Source of the DNA: Marvania coccoides
Lineage: Eukaryota; Chlorophyta; Trebouxiophyceae; Chlorellales; Chlorellaceae
Direction of reading: 5' to 3'
DNA: 64,000 nucleotides
Assembly (NCBI GenBank): GCA_963854735.1
Contig: OY978098.1
Coordinates: forward strand, 310,001-374,000
In this document: positions 43,275-53,547 of the stretch, in pieces
Layout of the letters: each line of letters starts with the position of its first letter
Position numbering within the stretch: position 1 is the first letter of the stretch
Notes under the pieces: model-generated
Seen by the model: the letters and a program-made list of their open reading frames with translations, nothing else
What the model was told of the DNA's origin: nothing
The model's database searches: none
Made by a program: the position numbers and the translations under genes

Positions 43275-43328
<54 letters not shown>

Positions 43329-43917
43329 GCCTGGTCCGGTAGCAGTGGCAGGGCTTCCCCCTGTGGCTGTGCCACCTCGGCCCCCTCACCGTCCAGCAGT
43401 GCCTGCTGCGCCTGTGGAGACTCCCAGAGCCTCTGTGGCTGGCCAACAACAGCAAGGAGGGCTGCGCAAGGAGCGGCCCAAGTGCTTTTCTAAGATTCAG
43501 GAGCTGGCAAAGCGGCGCAAGGCCAAAGCGTCCGCGGCTGCCGCTGCGACTGCAAGCGTGCAGGCTCAGGCGCCGCCGCCTGCAGCAGGGCTAGGGGCGA
43601 TGATGCCGTCTGCTGCGCAGCGTAGCACAGCAGCAGCGATTCCCGCAGCACATAACAGCATGTACAACGGCACTATGAATGCGCCGCCCCCCGCTCCCGC
43701 CGCTGGATCGCCTTTCTTGATGGTTGCCGGGCCTGGCCTCATGATGGCTCCTGCTGCTGCTCCGATGTACGGTGGAGTGCCGCTGTACCCTCAGCAGCAG
43801 CAGCAGAATCCGCCTTTTCCTGCGTTGCAGCAAGCTGCAGTGACCTCCAACTCCGTGCAGCAAGGCGGCCCCAAGAAAGGAGGATCATTCCTGTGCGATC
43901 TACTCGATAGGATTTGA
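40568..43917 (+). CDS. Large low-complexity protein with poly-Ala and TQ motifs
   Basis: Exons 40568-40661 and 40760-43917 encode 1083 aa. The first exon (MERSPLGGQYTEFLNGLKIP) looks folded. Most of the rest is Ala/Pro/Gln/Glu-rich and probably disordered. Islands of order are LSSLAWGLARKLGSKLLNRP, FLTQDSFMLATQEDFAMP (two TQ-acidic repeats), a basic block HPTKIIDRPPRPRP, and a likely nuclear signal KCFSKIQELAKRRKAKA. It ends KKGGSFLCDLLDRI. A (GCT)17 run encodes most of an 18-Ala tract. S/T-Q motifs are typical of ATM/ATR substrates, but function is unknown. Confidence 0.62.
43276..43326 (+). repeat. (GCT)17 trinucleotide repeat in a coding exon
   Basis: Seventeen uninterrupted GCT codons plus a GCG give an 18-residue Ala tract. 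The uninterrupted form suggests recent expansion and allele-length variation. Confidence 0.92.
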
Positions 43918-44310
43918 CTTGCATGAACCATGAGAAACCTTCTTCTTGTTTCACAACAGTACTCTGTAATTTACGACTTGCATTTTATGATTAATTTACA
44001 AAGAATGAAGACTCGTAGTACAAAAACAGGCAGCATGTGCTGGCACAAAGGGTTGAAAGGGAAATTGAACGAAACAGAAAAACAGGTTGGGCGGAAAACA
44101 GGGGTGGCGAGACATTCCACACTTAGGAAGGGGAAAAACATGTTTCCAGAGAAAAATGTTGTTGAATACAACAGTGTGTTACTTCAGCACAAGCAAGCAC
44201 ATGAAATGCAGCTTGTGAGCCTTAAAAGGTTAATTAAAAAAAATCGTTGTGGATTGTGCGACTATTATGCAGAAGAACTCTCACGTACAAATTGCACGGC
44301 TACCAGTGCA
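43918..44310. other. Convergent 3' spacer
   Basis: 393 bp between the low-complexity gene and beta-ureidopropionase. The plus-strand open frame that enters here from an ATG at 43930 continues antisense through the neighbouring exon and is not a gene. Confidence 0.5.
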
Positions 44311-45822
44311 TCACGTGTCTTTGATGAGTTGCGGCATAAAGTCTGGGCGCACAAACCTGCCCAGCAGCTCAGCATACATGTCGTGCCTCGCCGTCATTTG
44401 AAATCCCCACCTGTCGCGCACCTGCCGGCACAGATTCAGGTCGCAGTCAGCCACCATCACCCCATCCCTGCACCGCGACAGCGACGGCGTGCGGGAGGCG
44501 TCCGGCGCGGCAACGTACGAGCTGCCGTAAAAGTGCCCGAAATCTCGGTGAGCTTGCTTGCCGTCCCCGCTGGTAAATGCGTTAGGAAACGTCTCAGTGC
44601 CCACCCGGTTGATGCCAGCCACGTAGTAGCTGTTGGCGATGGCCGCGTTGCGCGCTTCGATGCTCCACATGGGTTCGCTGAGGGTTCCAACAGTGGCAGC
44701 AGGGTTGAAAACTATTTCAGCGCCATTGAGAGCGAAGCCCATCCAGTTGAGGGGGTGGTGGCGGCCGTAGCAGATATTGATGCCGATTTTGCCGTAGACG
44801 GTCTCAAACACAGGGTGCCCTGCCGGTAAAAAAAAAGAATTCGTAATTTTAGCAAGGCGGCATGAACTGAGGAAGAACATGTTCATCAAGTGCACGAAAT
44901 ATGGGTCCAGCAAAAGAACACAAGGGGAATATAAAGGGGGAAGGAAAAATACTATCAATTTCAAATAACAATCAAGTTACAAGGAGGCTTTTTAAATATT
45001 TTCCCTACCAGTGTTTCCCTCCATGTAATAGGTGCTCTCGTTGAAATCTCCCACCCTAGGGATGTGATTTTTGCGGTGCTTGCCGATGATGTTGCCGCGG
45101 TGGCCAATCACCACCGCCGTGTTCCACACCGTTTCGCCGTGCGCCACGTCCCTCTCCAGAATGGGGCAAATGATGACCATTGCATGCTTTGCCGCCAGCT
45201 CCTGGCACAGCACGACCGACGGGCCGCCCTCCACGGGCTCAGCAAACTCACACCACTCGCGCTCGCGGGTGCAGAACGCAAAAGGCATGTGGAACGCCTC
45301 CTGCAGGCAGGCAACCTGAGTGCCCGCTGAAGCAGCGGCGGTGATGAGCTCAGTTACTCGCGCGAGAATGGCATCGCGCTGTTCGGCGTAAGGGGCGGTG
45401 GTTGGGGCACAGATGGAGTGCTGGAGAAGCGCAATGCGCACGCGACGCGCCGGGCGGAACTGCTCTGCAGCGGCACTGAAGCGGTAGGCCTGCAGATCAA
45501 AGTTGCCAGAGGCGCTGGCAGCCAGGACATCCTGGGGCACTTCCATCGACTGCACGGGGGCGCCCTGGTTGGATCCGTAGAGAACGCGACGGACCTCGGC
45601 CAGCTGTGCGGGAGGGACGTGAGCCTACACACAGATCGAAGAAAATGTCGAGGTGATCTGGTGTGTGAATGTTCGTCCACAAACGGGATCTGTAGCTCGA
45701 TTGTGATATTTTAGCACTTCAAAGTTTACCTCCAGCAGCTGGTCCAGTGTTTCGTAGCCAGCAAGAGCTCCATCTTTATTAGCTAGGCCACCACCATCCG
45801 CAAGCGCTGCAGGCTTCTCCAT
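44311..45822 (-). CDS. UPB1: Beta-ureidopropionase (carbon-nitrogen hydrolase)
   Basis: Minus-strand exons 45822-45730, 45624-45009 and 44819-44311 encode 405 aa, the size of eukaryotic UPB1/PYD3. It hydrolyses N-carbamoyl-beta-alanine to beta-alanine, CO2 and ammonia, the last step of reductive pyrimidine breakdown. The nitrilase triad is present: Glu in [12 protein letters not shown], Lys in GKHRKNHIP and Cys in [14 protein letters not shown]. The long N-terminal helical extension typical of eukaryotic forms ([18 protein letters not shown]) is split over exons 1 and 2. Other family blocks are [10 protein letters not shown] and [20 protein letters not shown]. Location is probably cytosolic. 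It is divergent from NPC1 across 250 bp. Confidence 0.95.
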
Positions 45823-46072
45823 TGTGCAGATGTTAGTTCAACTAATGTTCACAAGTGCAGTGCACCTCGTAAACGTTAGAAAATATCAACATTTCCACTT
45901 CAAATGCACCACCATTAAATATTCACCATGGTTGCCACCATTATAATAGACTTTGAAATGAATGCAGAAGAAATTATGAGACGATATACCCTTTATAAAG
46001 GCCAGGGCAACGTGTAAACCATGCTGAAACTGCCGAAACTGTGACGGCAAAAATTGTTATTTGATCTCAAAC
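45823..46072. promoter_or_regulatory. Putative bidirectional promoter (UPB1 / NPC1)
   Basis: A 250-bp AT-rich divergent gap. No named element can be defended. Confidence 0.4.
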
Positions 46073-49000
46073 ATGAACAGACTTGTTCAAAGCGCACTGC
46101 TTGCGCTATGCCTGTGCACACTGTAAGTTTGATTCCGGATAATATTTCTACATTTTCTTCCACCCTTTCTCAACCCTATCTCGACCTAATGCAGTTGGGC
46201 TTTGGCACCGGCGGCAGCAAATAATTCAGTTGTTGAATGGAAGCAACCCCAACCCGAGTCAGGGCACGCCTGGGAAAGCTGGTGGCGCGACGATTGGCGC
46301 ACGAAGACGCACTCTCCTGGCTATTGCGCCATGTACGGCACTTGTGGGCACCGCGAGAGCGACAACGACTTGCTGGACTGTGCTAAAAACGACAAAGCTC
46401 AGCCGCTGTCGGACTCGGGGCGGAGGAAGCTGCAGCAAGTTTGTCCCAAGGTGGCCGAGGAGGTGGGCCCTGAGGGCGCAGTGTGCTGCACCGAGGAGCA
46501 GCTAGACGTGATTCAGTCCCAGGTAATAATTAATTACAATGGGGCTGAAGGGGACGTTTATTCCATTTAATTTTTTTTGTATTCTAAAATTAAATTAATT
46601 TACTGTGCCCCCCATGCAGACTCAAATTGCGAGCATTTTTTTGGTCGGCTGCCCCGCCTGCAACCACAACTTCAAACACTTTTTCTGCATGCTGACGTGC
46701 TCCCCAGACCAGGCCACCTTTGCCAACGTCACTACGGTGCAGACTGGTGTCGGTGAAGGCAGCAACTTTACCAACGCTGTTGCAGAAATTGACGTCTTTC
46801 TGTCCCCGAAGCTGGGTGAGGCATTTTATGGCTCATGCGACCAGACCATCTACGCCCCGACCAACATGAAGGCAATGAACTTTGTGGGTGGTGGCGCCAA
46901 GAACTATCAGGTGCACTTAAATACTAATGTTAATGGTTAAGGACGGCTTTTCTTATCGTTTACATAACCCCAAAAAAAACTTTTCTTTTTTTAGGAATGG
47001 GTTGATTTCTTGGGTCTGGTTAAAGACAAGAGAACCCCAAAGGCCGGCTCCCCTTTCCAAATCAATTTCCCTTCAGTGGACCAGCTGCCGGAGGGAATGG
47101 AAGCAATGAAGGGCTCAATGGCGCCGTGCGGAGAAGGCCCGCTGCAGTGCAGCTGCGCCGACTGTCCTAGCGGCAGCTCCTGCGCACCGGTGAGTTTCAA
47201 TTTATTTGAATATGTTTTTCGCTGATAATTCAGAAAATAATTTAGAAACGTATGTATAGTTCAGTATTACTTTTTTTCCTTCAATGTGCAGCCCGAGCCG
47301 CCTCCTCCGCCGCTGCCATCAGGCTGCCCCTACCTGCACACCCCAGGCCCTCTCACCTGCCTTGACCTCACATTCATTGGCGTGTACGCACTCATCCTAG
47401 CCTGCATCCCCTCGTTTGTCAGATTCGCGGCAGCTTGCGGGACTGACAATGGATTTGACGGGGCTGACGGGGCTGCAACGCCCCTCAGCAGGCCGCTGCT
47501 GCAGAAAGAAAGGAGTGAGGGAGTGGAAGAAATCGTTAGCAGCGGTGCCGCTGCTACCCCTATGCCTGCTCCGCCCTCAAACAGCCCAGCGGCAGATGTC
47601 GTGGAGTACCCTGCCACAGAACAGCTGCTGCGCCAGGGTTTCTACCGCCTGGGCTTGGTGTGCGCCGCCAGGCCGTGGCGCACGCTGGGGGTGGCTGCGC
47701 TGTGCATCCTGCTGTGCATGCTGGGCATGCTGCGGCTGCAGGTTGTCACAGAGCCTGCCAAGCTGTGGGTGGGCCCAGACTCGCAAGCTGCTGCTGAGCG
47801 TGCTGCATATGAGTCAGCGTTTGGCCCTTTCTACCGCATCACGCAGCTCATCCTTTCTACCCCGAATGGCAGCGATCCCATCGTCACGGACGCCAATATC
47901 CGCCTCCTATTCGACATGCAAGCCGAAATCGACGCTCTCAGCGTTGCATATCCTGGTGGTGGTGACTCCAACGAAACAATAACCCTCTCAGACCTCTGTT
48001 TTAAGCCTTTTGGTGATTTTTGCGCCACTCAGAGCGTGATTCAGTACTGGCATGGCTCGCGGGCAGCGTTTGAGGGGCAAGAAGGCCCCCGAGTGGCGCC
48101 TGAGGTGTGCTTTGAGCACTGGAGTGTGTCGTGCAGGGCAGCTACTGGCGCTCCTGTGGACCCTAAAGTTGTTCTGGGAGGATTTCCTCGCTCTGGCAAC
48201 GTGACGTACGCGACGGACGCCACCGCGTTCGTCACCACGCTCCCGCTTTCGTCCTCTTCTGTGGACCATGCAGCCGCTTTGGCGTGGGAGGCAGCGTTCA
48301 TTGGCGAGTTGCTTAATCAGCTAATTGGTCATTTCCCCCCTTTTTCCAACGATTTCTATAAACTCATTATAATTTGTTTTTTTGTATATTTTGCAGGTCT
48401 TTGTGAAGAAAAATTGGCCCCCATGGCGGCAAAAGCTGGCCTGGAGGTGTCCTTCTCGACAGAGCGCTCTGTGGAGGACGAAATGACGCGGGAACGCAGC
48501 GCTGATGCAGGCACGGTGGTCAAATCGTACTTGCTGATGACGCTGTACGTTGCCATCGCGCTGGGGCGGCTACCAAGGAGCAGCGGGCTGCGGGCTGCCT
48601 GGCGCAACGCCTTGGTGTACGGGAGAGTGACGCTGGCGCTGGGAGGCGTGCTCATTGTGGCAGCATCGGTGGGCGCAGCGTTGGGCCTCTGCGGCTGGGC
48701 TGGCATCGGCGCCACGCTCATCATTTTTGAAGTCATTCCTTTCTTGGTGCTAGCTGTGGGGGTGGACAACGTCTTCATACTCACGCAAGCGGCGGATCGG
48801 CTGGAGAAAAACCTGGGGGGTGCGACCAGGCCGCAGCAGCGCGCGGCGGCGGCGCTTGCGGCAACGGGGCCCTCCATGCTGCTGGCAGCGACGGCAGAGA
48901 CGTGTGGCTTCGCCGTGGGCACCCTGACGAGCATGCCTGCGCTGCAGACGTTTGCGGCTTGCGCAGCCGCAGCCATTGCCATTGATTTCCTGCTGCAGAT

Positions 49001-50898
49001 CACCGTGTTCCCCGCCATGCTGGCGCTGGATGCGATACGAGTGCAAGAAAGCCGGTACGACTGCATGCCCTGGGTGAAGGCCCCTACAATGTGGACCGAA
49101 GATTCAGAGGGCGAAGAGGAAGGGGCTGCTGCTGCTTCTGGTGGTGGTGAAGGGGAAGAAAGATCAGAGGCAGGAGGACCCAGTACAAGTAGCGTTGTCA
49201 CGCCGCAAAACGCTTCTGGTGATAGAGGAGGAGGGGGGTCTATGCTGCCGACGGCTGCGATGCTGTGGGCGGCAGGGGCAGCGCACGAGGAGGTGGAGGG
49301 AGAGGAGGAGGGGGTGAAGGCGTGGGGTGTGGGCCCTGCTCTGCAATTTTACATGAAGAGGGTCCACGCACCTCTGCTGCTGCGCCCCTGGGTAAGCACA
49401 ATCAAATTTGGTTCTCCCTTAAAAATTCCGAATAGTCGTGTATACCCTTCTCCTCGCTCTCTATCAGTTTGAAGGCTTAGAATTAATCATTTTCTCTTTG
49501 CCACTAACCTTGCAGATCAAAGGAGCGGTGGTAGCGCTGTTCACGGGGCTGTTCCTCTTCAGCTGCGCCCTGCTGCCTCGCCTGGAAAAGGGCCTGAACC
49601 AGCGCGTGGCCCTCCCGCAAGACTCCTACCTCCAGCGCTACTTTGCTGACGTGGCAGACCTTCTGCGGGTCGGTCCCCCCATCAGCTTTGTCGTTCAAGA
49701 CCTCAACGTCAGCTCAGACTCGCCAGACATCGCCCGCGTGTGCTCGTCAGCGGGGTGCGCCAAAAACTCGCTTCTCAATCGCATCAGCGCCGGCGCAAGG
49801 ACGCCCTGGCAGTCGTGGTTGGCCGGACCTGCCTCCTCCTGGTTGGACGATTTCTTGGCGTGGGTGTCTCCCGAAATTCCGCAGTGCTGCCGCGTTTTCC
49901 CGGAAGACTGGACGCCGTGCCCGCCCCCTGACCAGCCTCCCTGCGTCGACGATGAAGGCCAACCCACGGGGCAGTGCGACGCCTGCCAGACGTGTTTCTC
50001 GCCTGAAGATTTCCCGCCTGGCGTCACACCCCGCGTCCCTTCTCCTGCGGACTTTGCCGACACGCTGCCCCAGTTTCTGGCGGCGCGGCCCTCGGCGCAG
50101 TGCGCAAAGGGTGGGGTAGGGGCGTACTCAGACGCGCTGGAACGAGACCCCAGGGACTCTACCGACATTGCGGGCCTTTCCAACGGCACTGTGGCAGCTT
50201 CAGCCTTCATGGCTTACTACCTGCCGCTGTCGGCGCAGCGTGACTTCATTGAAGCGATGTCTGCCACACGGGAGCTCGCGGAACGAGCGAAATCGGAGCT
50301 CTCTCTACACGTTTTCACCTACTCCATATTCCACGTGTTTTTCGAGCAGTATTTAACGCTGGGTGGCGAAGCAATGACGATGCTGGGCTCTGCGGCAGTC
50401 GCGGTTTTCGTGCTGTGCCTGATAGCCACCGGCAGCCCGGGGGCAGCGGCAATCGTGCTGTGCGTGCTGAGCATGCTGTGCGTTGACCTAGCAGGCGTCA
50501 TGGTGTTGACCGGCATCCAAGCAAACGCTGTCAGCCTGGTCAACCTCGCTGCAGCTGTTGGCATTGGCGTTGAATTTTGTGTTCACGTTGTGCACGCTTT
50601 CATGGAGGCGCCTGGCACCAGGGACCAGCGCGCGGCAATGGCGCTGCGCTCAGTCGGGGCAGCGGTGCTCTCCGGCATCACGCTGACCAAGCTCATAGGC
50701 GTGGCGGTCCTGGCCAGCGCCCACACCGCGATTTTCCGCATTTATTTTTTCAAGTTTTATCTGGGGTTGGTGGTGCTGGGGGCGGCGCATGGGCTGGTGT
50801 TTTTGCCGGTGGTTTTGTCAGTGGTTGGGCCCGAGGCTTTCCACCACTGGCGAGTTGGGAGAGTGGCCAAGCTGGACTGGGAAACCACGACGATGTGA
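46073..50898 (+). CDS. NPC1: Niemann-Pick C1-type sterol transporter
   Basis: Exons 46073-46122, 46195-46522, 46620-46910, 46995-47189, 47292-48303, 48397-49391 and 49516-50898 encode 1417 aa. A signal peptide (MNRLVQSALLALCLCTLWAL) leads into the Cys-rich sterol-binding N-terminal domain (SPGYCAMYGTCG, VGCPACNHNFKHFFC). TM1, a Cys/Pro-rich luminal domain, a sterol-sensing domain (EVIPFLVLAVGVDNVFIL) and a second RND half ending VHVVHAFMEAP follow. NPC1 moves sterols out of the lysosome/vacuole lumen. The intron at 48304 begins with GC; using it gives AWEAAFIGLCEEKLAPMAAK, which aligns without gaps to plant NPC1. Without splicing, 31 residues would be inserted. An extended acidic loop (about 49100-49320) is unusual. 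Confidence 0.95.
48304..48396 (+). other. GC-AG intron in NPC1
   Basis: Donor ATTG|GCGAGT, acceptor ATATTTTGCAG, 93 nt, stop-free. The splice restores an uninterrupted match to the NPC1 family between AFI and CEEKLAP. Confidence 0.72.
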
Positions 50899-50926
50899 CT
50901 TACTCTTTCTTTTTGTTTTCTTGATG

Positions 50927-50932
50927 AATAAA
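50927..50932 (+). terminator. Polyadenylation signal AATAAA
   Basis: Located 29 nt after the NPC1 stop codon. Confidence 0.65.
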
Positions 50933-51047
50933 AGTACTATTACAATTTATGTATGCATGAAATAGAAATGTAAGGTTTATAATAGAGAGTAATAAGCACC
51001 GCTATTGCAAAAATGAATAAAACGAGTAAATCGATAACAATTTCCTC

Positions 51048-52328
51048 TTAAGAGTTGGCTGGCACTGGGTGCACTTCCGAGGGATGCAGCCCCCTCACGC
51101 CCGTCTGCTCCACCACATATGCGCACCGGCTCTGCGGCAGCACCGGGCTGAATACCACCTGCATCAGGCGCAGCTGCGGCAGCGCCCCGGGCGCTGCAGC
51201 TGTCCCCGCCGCCACAGCCCGCTGCATGGCCGGGCCAAGGGGCCCCTGGTGCACTATTCGAATCACACCCTTGTCCCCTGTGGCCTCCTTTGACAGAAAT
51301 ATTCTGGTGTTGACGCAGTTTGCCCATGCCAGCCCTAAAGCTGGCACCACCACCCGCCCGCTGCTGCGTAGCTGCAGCCCCCCCGTGTGCCCCGCCGCAA
51401 CCCCCTTAGCCTCCTCCATTGCGTCCACAATCTGGTTTGTCACTAGCACCACCAGATTGAACTCGTCTGCGTACCGCCGCAGCAGTTCCGATATCATAAA
51501 CAGCAGCTCCGTCCGTTCTCTCAAGCCACCCATCCCTTTTTCTGCTGCTGCTCCGCCTGGTGTTTCGTCCCCTAGGTCGCGGAAGAGGTGTGCTATGGAG
51601 TCTATTACCAGTGCGCGCACTCTGCTAGGGCCTCTACGTTGGAGGAGGCCACCGAGCTGCTGCAGGCGGGCCAGCAGACTGCTGCCGTCGCCAAAATTGG
51701 TTTCTAAGAAAATGCGGTCCATGAGGTTGCCTGCAGGGACTGCGCCTGCAATGGGGTCCAGCCTGAGTGGGTAGAGGAGAGGGAAACAAATAGAATTGAA
51801 GGTTGTTTCGAGCGAGAAAAATAATTATATTCAAGGCGGTGAAAAAAAACAATTAACAGGTTTACGTTTTACCTGAATGGCAGCATTCTGGCGAGTTCTC
51901 TGAGCCTGTCCAGCGCTGGGTCTCCCTCTGTGTAGATGTAGACAGCGCTGCCATCCAAACCGCCGAGGTGGCGCGGCAGCTGGCAGGTCAGCAGCAACTG
52001 CAGGCACACCTGCGTCTTGGCAGCGGAAGCTTCGCCTGCAGCCGAAAGTATTAGTATACAAACGGGTAAGCTAATTGAACTAGGCAGGGCATCGAAAAAA
52101 TAGGAGCGGCAGTGACGGTTTGTGGGGTCCTCTTCCCTTCTATCAAGGCCAAGTGCTTCGCCAATCAGGCCGGCTACCGTGTAATTAAATTTATTTAGGC
52201 CATTTACCTGTCAGTTCCGTGACGGAGCCGCACGGAAGGCCACCGCGAAAAAAATGATCTAACACTGGGTCGCAAAGGCTGCACTTTTCGCCCTGCACGC
52301 GCGTCAGTTTCCCTTTAAAACATTCCAT
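51048..52328 (-). CDS. XRCC3: RAD51 paralog, XRCC3-like
   Basis: Minus-strand exons 52328-52208, 52035-51873 and 51762-51048 encode 332 aa. The N-terminus shows CDPVLDHFFRGGLPCGSVTE, directly followed by the Walker A region GEASAAKTQ, then VYIYTEGDPALDRL. Walker B is RVRALVIDSIAHLFR, and later NLVVLVTNQIVDAMEE, GLAWANCVNTRIFL and the end block CAYVVEQTGVRGLHP match XRCC3. XRCC3 works with RAD51C in homologous recombination and Holliday-junction processing. The invariant Gly before the Walker A Lys is Ala here (A-A-K-T instead of x-G-K-T). The second splice is phase 2 (CAG|GTAAAA). A GCGCT-rich segment lies just upstream. Confidence 0.88.
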
Positions 52329-52419
52329 TTTTCTAATTCCGTCCCATCTCTCAGAATACAAACAAAAAAATTCAAACTGAAGTCATCTTTTCCATTGACC
52401 GTCTCAATTTTGTGGGCGC

Positions 52420-52610
52420 CGCTGCTGGGCGCTGGTGTAATAAAACATTAATAAGCGCAGTGCTATTGATCGCTTTTTAGCGCAAGCGCTGTCTGGCGCT
52501 GCCCAGCACAGCGCTTAAAAGCGCTCATGACATTTTGATTGCGATATTTAGCGCTGGTGCCAACAAACGCTGGCAATCGCCGCGTTTGTTAGCGCTATTC
52601 AACGCTCGAG
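52420..52610. repeat. Cluster of AGCGCT / GGCGCT motifs upstream of XRCC3
   Basis: About ten copies of GCGCT or ACGCT hexamers occur in less than 200 bp, including the near-palindrome AGCGCTTAAAAGCGCT. They could be regulatory (E2F-like TTTTAGCGC is present) or a decayed simple repeat. Confidence 0.55.
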
Positions 52611-52734
52611 CTATTTTTCACGTAAAAAATGGGTGCAAAACAGCGATTTTCAGCACCAGCGCCGCCCTGCACCACCGTCAAACGCCGCCCACTGTCGCTC
52701 CCAGGCCCTCCGACCCCTGCCAGGGCCCCGGCGG

Positions 52735-53342
52735 CTACGCTCCCTTGATGTAGGGGTTGTAGAGGAAGGTTCCCTGCTTCGTGAGGTGCGGCTGAATGTA
52801 CACTGGCCGCAAAATGTCGTGCAACGGCACCACATCTTGGGGATGCACCAGCACTTGGGGTGGTCCACCTGTCCCTCAAGTTCTCATTCTCTGTGCTCAG
52901 CTCACGGAGAACGGTCTGCTGCAGCTCGATGCGGAGGGAGTGCACCAGGTCGACGGTTTCCTGAGTGTGGATCTCACGGCGCACCACGGCGTGCCAGTTC
53001 AACAGCGCTACAAGAAAAAAAGTTTTAGTTACCGTTTGTCCGTTGTAATATTTCTTTTTCATTTTTTTAAAATAATTTTGACTCACCGCAAAATGCAGCG
53101 GAGCAGCAGCGTGAGCTTGGAGTCCAGCAGCAGAGCAGGGCCGATCACCAGCGCCAGGTTCATGCTCTCTGTGGCGGCTATTTTCTGGCAAACAGCCCAG
53201 CTTCTTCACAGCGCGAGGTTTGCCAGCCGTTGCGGGGCAGAGCAACGTCAGGGTAAGTGGGGAGATTGAAAATGTATCTGTTCATTACGTCCGACGAATT
53301 TGCGCCGTCTGCGGGGCCCAGCTGCAGCAGGGGGGTCTTTTC
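52735..53342 (-). pseudogene. Frame-broken gene of unknown family
   Basis: Minus-strand protein-like stretches occur in order: LLQLGPADGANSSDVMNRYI and NLPTYPDVALPRNGWQTSR, then MNLALVIGPALLLDSKLTLL, then (after a 79-nt intron, 53086-53008) LLNWHAVVRREIHTQETVDL, then VLVHPQDVVPLHDILRPVYI ending at a stop at 52737. They lie in different frames. The breaks are at an A4 run near 53181, at the intron border, and near 52870. Introns of 32 and 37 nt could restore two joins, but the remaining mismatch and the homopolymers point to indels. It is either a recent pseudogene or consensus error. I do not recognise the family. Confidence 0.45.
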
Positions 53343-53547
53343 CTGCCAGTGGCGGATGGAGAATGGCTTTACAGATTAGCGAAAAACATAAAGATTGAAG
53401 CATGCAAATATGGAAGAAATGAATTTCACGCAAGGTTGCACGACCTACAGGCAGGAGACAAACACAGAGAGGATTTTATTTAATTAAGCAAGCCTATTAT
53501 AGACAAGAAGATAGAAAAAGGGTGATTATTCGAGAATTTTAAGCTAT

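Noticed and set aside
43930..44829. A 299-codon plus-strand open frame with a real ATG
   Set aside because: More than half is antisense to beta-ureidopropionase exon 3, and the rest is AT-rich 3' spacer.
53160..53200. RhoGAP end motif suggested by NLALVIGPALL
   Set aside because: The resemblance to the RhoGAP end block is short, and the rest of the broken gene does not follow the domain.
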